A stretch of 64,000 nt of DNA from Jackrogersella multiformis (Eukaryota > Ascomycota > Sordariomycetes > Xylariales > Hypoxylaceae), in contig CADCXD010000008.1 of NCBI GenBank assembly GCA_902806575.1, positions 62,001 to 126,000 of the forward strand. Reading direction: 5' to 3'. How positions within the stretch are numbered: the first letter of the stretch is position 1; every line of letters begins with the position of its first letter. Shown in pieces: positions 56,204-64,000 of the stretch. A program made the position numbers and the translations under genes. Below the pieces are notes generated by a model that was not told where the DNA came from, made no database searches, and saw nothing but the letters and a program-made list of their open reading frames with translations.

Positions 56204-57327
56204 ATTTATGCGTGGAAAAGAAAAGAAAATTGATACTTCTGCGCCAGTTTTACTGTCTTATGGAATGACTACCGAGCGAGGGACTATCTGGCCTACCTAA
56301 GTACCTAGGTAGCCAAAGAATCAGCAGATTGATGATTCTGCCAGTTAAGTGTTTCTCTCAGGTGACCCTAGGGGTGACTATATGTAAGGGATATGCAAGC
56401 CGAGATAACTTGTGTTAATATAAGATGTCACCTCGCAGCTTCGGGTAAACACATATCTCTTCTTTTGTATTTGTACTACAAATCAGTAGCCACACTGCTA
56501 TTGAGATTGAGATTTAAAAAATGAACTTGCTGTTTATAAGTAATAACGCAAAGAAATACGACCAAGAATCATAAATATGAACAAAAACTAATAAGCTGGG
56601 AGACTTCAAGAAGGGCTCTAACTAGAAATAGGTAACTAAGATGTGACTCTATTTAGGTATGGTGTATTATTTGGTCCATGTCAAGGGAAGAATGTGTAAG
56701 GCAGGCTGTGATAAAAATAGAGGTGGCTTGCCTACCTACTGGTACATAGAGAACTTGTTAGTAGAAGTGCATATGCATCCCCAATAAAGGGGCAACTAAC
56801 CTAAAGATGTCTTACATCCAATATCAATGTTCGCTCCAATTAAATTCTTGTATTTAGCGCTATTTAAATGAAACTTATATACCAATTGTTACCAGTAATA
56901 TCACATACATGTAAGTATTAGGTAGGTGTGTAGGTTAGGTACCTAGGTACCTAGTTATGGTCAATCATTAACATCCGGTTCGGGTAGCGGCCGGATCCGG
57001 GTAGAAGCCGGGTCCGAGTATCCAACTTTAGTGGAGCAGACCACCGAGCTTTGCGGTATAATTGAGCTAGGCTCAATATGGACTAAGACTAAGTACCTAG
57101 GTGGAACCTTGGAACTTACAAGTTGGAAGTTGTACTTAGGTACCTAGCTGACTTTACCGAATTTCTGCCGGCCTAGTACCTAGATACATGTCCAAGTGGG
57201 GACCTAGCTTTCTTCCAAGACAAAAAAAAATTCGGATCTTTTCAAGCTTCAATTATTTCTATCATCATCACACACGACACACGACAACTTATGCGCAAAC
57301 CTGCGTAATATCTACACAACCGACAAA
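56204..57327. other. Promoter region between the MDR gene and NOP56
   Basis: About 1.1 kb shared by the divergent MDR gene (minus) and NOP56 (plus). Palindromes occur at 56296-56312, 56922-56955 and 57096-57183. The TCATCATCACACACGACACACGAC stretch at 57261-57285 just before NOP56 is a typical leader. No gene seen. Confidence 0.5.
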
Positions 57328-58951
57328 ATGACACGCGTAGACTTCCTACTACATGAGTCCGCTGTTGGCTATGCCACCTTCAAGGTTGTGCACCAGCAGG
57401 ATACTGTTGGTCTGCACCTGAAGGAGGTTCAGAAAGCTGGTCAGGACCTGTCCAAGTTTGGCAAAATGGTGCAGCTGGTCAACTTCGCGCCTTGGAGGTA
57501 TGATTAATTGATTCCTTTTTTCGGGAGTGTCCTACAGTGATCGCTAACGCTATCGATTTTTAGAAATGCCGCCGACGCTCTCGAGAACATTAATCTAATC
57601 TCAGAGGGTATACTATCAGACTACCTCAAGTCTAACCTCGAATTAAACCTGCCTCAATCGAAGAAGAGCAAGATCGTCCTTGGTGTCGCCGACAAGAACC
57701 TGGCTGGTTCCATCAAGGCTGCTTTCCCTGGAGTTGAATGCGAGACTGGTGATACATCCGAGGTCGTTGCTGACCTGCTGCGAGGCATCCGCCTTCACGC
57801 CTCCAAGTTGCTGAAGGGTCTCCAAGAGGGAGATGTAGAGAGAGCCCAGCTCGGTCTTGGTCATGCTTACTCCCGTGGAAAAGTCAAGTTCAACGTCCAC
57901 AAGAATGATAACCACATCATCAGGGCTATTGCGACGTTAGACAACCTCGACAAAGGTATCAACCTGTTCTCCCAGAAAGTACGAGAGTGGTACGGATGGC
58001 ATTTCCCTGAGCTCTACAGCATCGCTTCTGACAATCTGACGTACGCGCGCTTGGCCCTCTTCATCGGTGACAAGTCGACTCTGACGGACGAGAAGCTCCA
58101 CGAGATAGCCGCCCTAGTCAATGAGGATGAGGACAAGGCGCAGGAGATCATCGGCAGAGCCAAGATCTCTATGGGGCGAGAGTTGTCAGAAGTTGATATG
58201 GCTAACATTTCTACATTTGCTGGAAAAGTAGTAAGGCTTGCCGAGTACCGAAGGACACTCTATAGCTATTTGGTGGAGAAGATGAGTACGGTGGCTCCTA
58301 ACCTTGCCGCGCTCATCGGTGAGGTTGTTGCTGCTCGTCTCATCCAAAAAGCTGGCTCTTTGACCAATCTAGCCAAGTACCCGGCCTCAACTCTCCAGAT
58401 TCTCGGTGCCGAAAAAGCCCTTTTCCGAGCTCTGAAGACGAAGGGAAACACTCCTAAGTTTGGTCTTATCTATCACAGCTCGTTCATCGGCCGAGCGAAC
58501 CAGAAGGACAAGGGACGCATTTCAAGATACCTAGCCAACAAGTGCAGCATCGCTAGTCGAATTGATAACTTCGCTGAGCAGCCGTCTAAGACGTTCGGCA
58601 ATGCGCTAAGATCACAGGTCGAGGACCGACTAGAGTTCTACGCAACTGGCAAGAAGCCAATCAAGAATGTTGATGCGATGGTGAGTCTGCATTCTAGCTA
58701 TATAACATCTCAATTTACTAATCCGTACACAGGACAAGGCAATGGCCGATATTCTTGCCGATGGCCAGAGTTTAGCTATCGACACGGAAATGATTGATGC
58801 TCATCCGCCCGCTACTGACGCCCCCAAGAAAGAAAAGAAGTCTAAGGACAAGAAGGAGAAGAAGCGCAAGCATAGCGACGTGAACGACACGGCAGAACCG
58901 GAGGTAGACGGCGAGAAGAAGAAGAAAAAGAAGAAGAAGCACGCGGATTAG
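57328..58951 (+). CDS. NOP56: Box C/D snoRNP core protein Nop56
   Basis: Exons 57328-57497, 57564-58680 and 58733-58951 encode 501 aa (yeast Nop56 504). The N-terminal domain starts MTRVDFLLHESAVGYATFKV, with FGKMVQLVNFAPWRNAADAL, which distinguishes Nop56 from Nop58. A coiled coil and the NOP RNA-binding domain (residues about 250-400) follow, with ELYSIASDNLTYARLALFIG, VAPNLAALIGEVVAARLIQKAGSL and the GAEKALFRALKTKGNTPKFG core. The C-terminus is a KKE/KKD tail (KKEKKSKDKKEKKRKH, KKKKKKKKH). Nop56 binds fibrillarin and positions 2'-O-methylation guides; it is also needed for U3 function in the nucleolus. The third exon is wholly the charged tail. Confidence 0.97.
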
Positions 58952-59677
58952 TAGGGACGTTTCATCCAGCAGGGTTGAAAAGTTCGACCTTGGTCCCAGG
59001 CATCGGCTAGGCGTTACGGAATTCAGGTGTTTTTCTTCTTCTCTTTCTCGGCGCGTGGTTGTGTACATGGTAGGCTCGTCATACCCGTCTTTATTATGCT
59101 GAATTGATAAGACGAATTAAATGAGTTGTGTTCTTTATGACAAGCTGAATTATATGTCATCGATGTTTGCTATACGTGTCTCCGATTCGCCCATATTCCA
59201 GTTGAAAGGGGTGATGGATTGAGAGGGTTGATATTCTGATAGATTCCACCAGACGATACCCGTGGGCTCGTAGTTCTACTTGTGTATCCACTAGAGGAAT
59301 CAATAAGTATTAGACAATGCCTCTCAACAGTTTACAAGGTGAGCCTCTCATGAATATGCTAGGGCCCTGGACCTTTGCGTTTCGCTGACGACGGCCATAT
59401 TAGCTGATGTTATCAAGGCCGTCAGAAAAATTCAAGTAAATAGTAGATTGATCCCGAATTAAGGAGGCACACATAATTCCATAAAATCGACTGTCATGTG
59501 CTTCGTATCGAAGAATAAACAAGGTGAATCAATTGCTCTGTTTTCTAGTACAAGCAACCATATGTGCTCCGATGGCTAGCGAGCTCAAAACATCTAGCCA
59601 TGAAGTGCCCAAACGATGATGTACCTAAGTCGCCTATAACGCCTTGTAATGCCGTTGCGCTCCGCCATCTCTCCTGG
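58952..59677. other. Convergent 3' region of NOP56 and VPS4
   Basis: 726 bp with no open frame of interest. It holds the two 3' UTRs. Confidence 0.5.
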
Positions 59678-61108
59678 TTAGTTCCCTTCACTTCCAAACT
59701 CCTTGGTCCAGTCCGCATTACGCTCGAGATCCTCGTGCGATACCGTCGGCCGCGACGATTTGATGGCCTTGACGAAGTCTTTGAAGTCGACAAGGGGCTC
59801 GAGTAGGGCTTCCGCATCGACGGCATCCCATGTCATCTCCTTCGCGCCGGAGTCGCCAGGCGAGCACGGTGTCACGAGTGTTTTCCCATCTTTTTGTACC
59901 TATTATTCTGAGATTAGTGATGAAGATTAACCCTAAGGGGTCGATGAAGAGTTACCTCTTTGAAATGCGTCGCTTGTTGGATCTTTCGTACCGGCTGCAT
60001 AAGGGCGTCTTGTACAGCAATGGCGATATCACTTCCTGAGTAACCCTCGGCAAGCTGCGCCAGCTTTCGATAGTCCTCGGTCTTCAACGTGGTCGGCGTT
60101 TCTCCGATGGCTAGCTTGAACATGGTAGTTCTTGCGCCGATGTCTGGCAGACTGATGTGGACTCTCCGTTGAAATCGTCTTCGAATAGCAGCGTCCAGTT
60201 GCCACGGGATATTGGTTGCGCCTAGCACTAGCACACCTGTCGAGTCTTTCCCAACACCGTCCATCTGTACCAACATCTCGGTCTTGATTCTTCGCGAAGC
60301 TTCCGACTCGCCTTCGCCACGAGGACCGCAGAGGGCATCAACCTCGTCGATGAAAATGATCGACGGCTTATTCTCTCGCGCCATAGCGAATAGTTGCTTG
60401 ACTAACCTATAAGGCAAACGATGGTCAGTTTGCGAAGGCGGAGTTTTAAGGAGTAGGAATTCAGAAAACATACCTTTCACTCTCACCCATCCATTTGCTC
60501 ACCAAGTCACTACTGCTCACGCTGAAAAAGGTACTGTTCGCCTCAGTAGCAACAGCCTTCGCCAAATAACTCTTACCCGTACCAGGTGGGCCGTATAATA
60601 GAATGCCCTTCCACGGTTTGCGCTTCCCTTGGAATAGATTAGGAAACCTGATGGGTAACAATACGGCTTCTTTTAATGCTTCCTTTGCCCCATCCAGCCC
60701 AGCAACGTCGTCCCACTTGATGTTGGGCCGGTCTTGTAGAATAGCACCGGCGAGAGCGTTCCTCAGTTTCTTATTATCCTCGTCAACACCTTCATCGCCG
60801 TTTTGCTTTCCCTTCCCCGTTCCACCGGTTGACGAGCCATTCGCACCGACCAGGCCTGGTTTTTTACGTTTTGCGTCTGCGTCGGAGAGATGAGCTTTTA
60901 GTTTCTCGGCGCGGTCCATGTATTCGCCCGTCTTCTGGCGGATCATCTCTTTTGATTTGGGGTTCTTCTCCCATTTTAGTGCCAGCATGAATAGCTCTAG
61001 AGACTGATAATATAGCTGGTAGGCCTTGTCGTATTCGTTTCCATTGTCGGCGTCTATGGCACGGCGCACCGTCTCGATCGCTCGACCGAGAAAATCGGTG
61101 TTGGACAT
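59678..61108 (-). CDS. VPS4: ESCRT-III disassembly ATPase Vps4
   Basis: Exons 61108-60474, 60406-59956 and 59899-59678 encode 435 aa (yeast Vps4 437). Residues 5-75 are the MIT domain that binds ESCRT-III tails (AIETVRRAIDADNGNEYDKA). A glycine-rich linker lies at 85-110. The AAA domain has Walker A GPPGTGKS at 173-180, the pore sequence KWMGESE, Walker B IIFIDEVD from 228, arginine finger RRRFQRRVHI, and the beta domain of Vps4. The C-terminal helix VSHEDLERNADWTKEFGSEGN matches the SRP-like end of the family. Vps4 recycles ESCRT-III from endosomes and supports multivesicular body formation. Intron 1 splits GESE|R between Walker A and B. An endosomal deubiquitinase of the AMSH type lies 2.2 kb away. 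Confidence 0.97.
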
Positions 61109-61925
61109 TTTCGATAGGGATAGATGCTGCCTGCTTAGATACTTTGAAACAGAAACCTACGGGTTGAATATAAGGCAAGTTGGGATATATGGAAGAGACG
61201 AGAAGACGTTTGTCGAAGAATCGGGAAGCAATTGGAATGGTGGTGAGAATCGAAGCGGATGTTGTTTTGTTGTTGTTATTGTTGAGAGTATCGGAGCATC
61301 AGAAGTATCAGAGTATCAGAAGTACGTAGCTGTGATGATGCTAAACTGGGCAGGAACCTACATCCGCAATGCAACGAGTCGTTGCCGCCGACATTTAATA
61401 TCAGAAAACGGTAAGTGGTACCTCCACACAATAGAAATATTAGGTAGGTAGGGTAAGAAGTACCCCGTACAAAGTTGCCTTCTGATACCCTGTGATAGCA
61501 TAGGCGGTCCACTACAACGTCTTATCCTAGAGGGGTATGTAATAGCGTTTCCTTATCGATTGGTTGGCATGGCTACCACTTGAGCCACACGTTCTGACGC
61601 TTTTTACTTTTCACTCTTCAGCAGCCACAGGCACCTACCTAGGTAGGCTTCAACCTACACTAGGTACCTAGGTACCTAAGGTAACATTGGAGATATCTAG
61701 ACCCACATAAGTGTCGAGGTCCATTTATATTTATCAAAAGTTCATTCATTAATAGTACCTTGTCTCTTCAAATAGTAGCCAGTGCTAGTAAAGCAAAAAT
61801 ACATACTCACTCCCAACAGTCTGTTACTATTTTGGGGTTGTGCACTTCTTTATAATAGTCATAACAGAATTCTAGCACACAGGACCAGGCAGTAGACCCC
61901 TGCACAAAGGGCATCGAGACAGATC
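61109..61925. promoter_or_regulatory. Divergent promoter of VPS4 and prefoldin 6
   Basis: 817 bp between head-to-head genes. It contains palindromes at 61440 and 61640-61682. No additional gene seen. Confidence 0.5.
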
Positions 61926-62460
61926 ATGGCAGACGTTCAAGCCCGTCTTCAGAGTCTTTCCGAAGAGTACACCAAATTTCAACAAGAGCTACAAGGTGCC
62001 GTCCAATCAAGACAGAAGCTTGAGGCTCAGAAGCAAGAGAACACAAACGTGCAGAAAGTCAGTCGAGGATGGCATACTATACTGTTATATTTCAGAGCTT
62101 ACGAGACGTAGGAATTTGAACGTCTCAAAGATGGAGAGAACATCTACAAATTAGTCGGTCCGATATTATTGAAGCAGGACAAGTTTGAGGCTGAAAGCAC
62201 TGTCAACGGGCGGTTGGAATTTATTGGCAAAGAACTGTAAGATCTGCTTATTCCGTTACCCTTTACCCTAGGGTATCAGCCTGTCTGCCTGTCTTGTGAA
62301 AAGTAGAGGCTGACATGTTCACTTTGGTAGGGAGAGGACGGAAGATCAGATCCAAGAGATCCAAGAGAAGATTGAGAAGAAGAAGGGGGAAATCATCCAG
62401 GCTCAGGCAGGATTACAAGCCGGAGCTGGTGCACCAGGGAAAGTTGTGGCAAAGGGTTGA
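61926..62460 (+). CDS. YKE2: Prefoldin subunit 6 (Gim1/Yke2)
   Basis: Exons 61926-62057, 62112-62236 and 62331-62460 encode 128 aa, the usual size for a beta-type prefoldin subunit. The N-terminal coiled coil runs ARLQSLSEEYTKFQQELQGA and on. The beta-hairpin core is GENIYKLVGPILLKQDKFEA, followed by VNGRLEFIGKELERTEDQ and the second coiled coil, with EKIEKKKGEIIQ near the end. In the jellyfish-shaped hexamer, prefoldin captures unfolded actin and tubulin and passes them to CCT. All three exons have GT-AG borders and phases that restore the family core. No targeting signal. Confidence 0.95.
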
Positions 62461-63285
62461 TGGAGTGAAATAACTCGGGGATTTTAAACTCAGCTGTGGA
62501 TCTATAACAGGCTTTCTCATAAGGTAATAAGATGTAAATATAAAACTACAATCGGTACCTATATATCCATGCTCATTTCTAAGTCTTATTATTTAGGTAT
62601 TTAGTAGTATACCTAAGTACCTAGGTATGTATAATGAAAACTTCAAGGGTCTGTATGAATTCAAGCCTGTGGACACTATAACCGGACGCATGGCATGACG
62701 TAATCGTATCTTTTAAACTTCTAAACCTTACCATCCCTAAGGTACCTACCCTCTGAGGGCGTTCCTCAAGGTGCTTACAAGGGTAAGTACCCCGCGATCC
62801 AGTACCTGAATACCCCTCTAGGTAACCTTCTTTGTTGCCTTGAACATTTCGGTGCCTACCTGGCAGGCCTGAGTAGGTACTACCTGCTACCTCTTAGATG
62901 CCTTGGTAGGATCCCTACCCTACCCCTAGGTACCCTTGGATCCCGTTACAAGCCGCGTCGCATCTTTTAACATCAACATCTATAATTATCAACATCCACC
63001 TAATTACCAAGTCGCTACACTAGTCGCCAATCGATCGATAGTCGCAAAACCACCACGCAAGCTTCCCTCCAGGCAACTACAAAAGCAACCCATCATACAT
63101 CAAGGCATATCATACATCATATTATACTTGCCGATATGACCGGTATGACCGGTGTATCTTGACTGGATCTCATCGTCTTCGAACGAAGCTTCGCGTTCGC
63201 TGTAGATTACTTCCGAAGTTCCAACTTCCAACTTCCTACTTCCGAGCAGTCTATCTAGGTACCAGGTAGTCAGCGCTATGCGAAG
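62461..63285. other. Spacer with degenerate palindromes, AMSH promoter
   Basis: No gene. It holds many CCTAGGTA-type and TACCCTA variants at 62590-62640 and 62745-62935. The frame 62936-63139 is low complexity and not called. Confidence 0.5.
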
Positions 63286-64000
63286 ATGGCTCCGTCGTCT
63301 TTGACGTCCTTGGCTACCAACCGTCCACTGTCTACTAAGGAAATATCCGACACGGCAAAGTTATTCGAATGGAATGCGAACATTCCAATGAAGGCATGGC
63401 TTCGTACGCTGAACACATTAAGCCAAGAGGTAATAGCATATTGTTCTATCCATGGATCCATCCCATCGTCTTTCTGTCCTCTCATACCTCCATCACCCCG
63501 TCTCTCACGATACGGCGCTGACTGTATCCTCCCTAGGGCAAAAGCTACTTGCACGATGGCAACTTCACCCAAACATACCTTCTATATATGCGATACCTTA
63601 TTTTACTAATGGAATATCTGCCTACACATCCTGACGCCAAAACACCAGAGGGGAGAAGGGCACTGAGCGAGATTAACAAGTCTCTGCCAGATATTGTAAA
63701 CAACCTCGAGCACATCAAGCCTATCATCCAAGCAGAGTACGACGATTGGCTATCGTCCGAGTCTAAGAGACAGCAACAAAGACAACTTCGACAGCAGCAG
63801 CAGCAGCAGCAGCAGCAACAGCAACAGCAACAGGCTGACCATGCCAAACCGAAATCCCAGCTAACCTACGAGGAGCGCGCATCCCGAGATCCCGCTTTAT
63901 CCTCAAACCGGCTACTCGACGCTGCCGACCACCAGGAACTCGCTGTTGAGTTAGCTCAGAGGGAGATTCGCCGCAGAGACGCGAATAGAAAGGCAACCAG
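63286..64000 (+). CDS. AMSH/Sst2-like JAMM deubiquitinase, N-terminal part (cut by window edge)
   Basis: Exon 1 is 63286-63429 and exon 2 begins at 63537 and runs off the window; the intron has a GTAATA donor, GCTGAC branch point and CCTAG acceptor. The visible part is the USP8-dimerisation/MIT-like domain of AMSH proteins: NIPMKAWLRTLNTLSQEGKS, then DGNFTQTYLLYMRYLILLME and LPTHPDAKTPEGRRALSEIN. A 14-glutamine tract (63792-63833) and a charged segment typical of the linker follow (LTYEERASRDPAL, LAVELAQREIRRRD). The zinc-dependent JAMM domain should lie beyond the right edge. AMSH cleaves Lys63-linked ubiquitin on endosomal cargo, and yeast and fungal homologues act with ESCRT. The exact family call rests on the N-terminal domain only. 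Confidence 0.82.
63792..63833 (+). repeat. Polyglutamine (CAG/CAA) tract in the AMSH-like gene
   Basis: Fourteen in-frame glutamine codons, first mainly CAG and then alternating CAA/CAG. The tract lies in the linker after the N-terminal domain. Confidence 0.9.

Overview
The window looks like chromosomal DNA of a filamentous ascomycete (Pezizomycotina, probably Sordariomycetes; the class is inferred, not proven). The evidence is short introns of about 55-160 nt with GTANGT donors and CTAAC/CTGAC branch points, fungal secreted glycoside hydrolases, a STAND-type N-terminal helical domain on an ankyrin protein, a ubiquitin-eS31 fusion, and tRNAs with introns at 37/38. I rebuilt 22 protein genes (21 complete, one cut by the right edge) and two tRNA genes. 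I saw no transposon, rRNA gene, CRISPR array or prophage.

Layout. 0-8 kb: a secreted GH5 glycanase and a microsomal cytochrome P450, both on the minus strand, then a small single-pass membrane protein. 8.5-20 kb: the SWI1-type ARID subunit of SWI/SNF, followed by about 8.4 kb with no supportable gene, rich in short palindromes and microsatellites. 20-34 kb: a cysteine-rich small secreted protein, an EVE-domain (THYN1-like) protein tail to tail with UTP6, the GPI-lipid remodelling protein CWH43, a GH76 mannanase, and an ankyrin protein with an NLR-like N-terminus. 34-45 kb: tRNA-Glu(CTC), an ELYS-like nuclear pore protein, condensin SMC4, tRNA-Ala(CGC), and a head-to-head pair of ribosomal genes, eS26 and ubiquitin-eS31. 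45-57 kb: a GC-rich GH18 chitinase, an F-box/DUF6546-like protein, an old-yellow-enzyme NADPH dehydrogenase, a small C2H2 zinc-finger gene with a 9-nt first coding exon, and an MDR reductase. 57-64 kb: NOP56, VPS4, prefoldin subunit 6 and the start of an AMSH-type JAMM deubiquitinase.

Gene teamwork. UTP6, NOP56, eS26, ubiquitin-eS31 and prefoldin 6 serve ribosome assembly and protein folding. VPS4 and the AMSH-like protein both act at ESCRT on endosomes and lie 2.2 kb apart. CWH43, GH76 and GH18 concern the cell wall and GPI-anchored proteins. GH5, the P450, the small secreted protein and the ankyrin protein are more accessory in character.

The strongest unexplained signal is an intergenic family of short palindromes built on ACCTAGGT, often extended by TAGGTA steps. 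It occurs dozens of times between genes and in some introns but is almost absent from coding exons. No clearly new multi-gene system is evident; the best candidates for novelty are this palindrome family, the N-terminal-helical/ankyrin protein and the orphan secreted protein.
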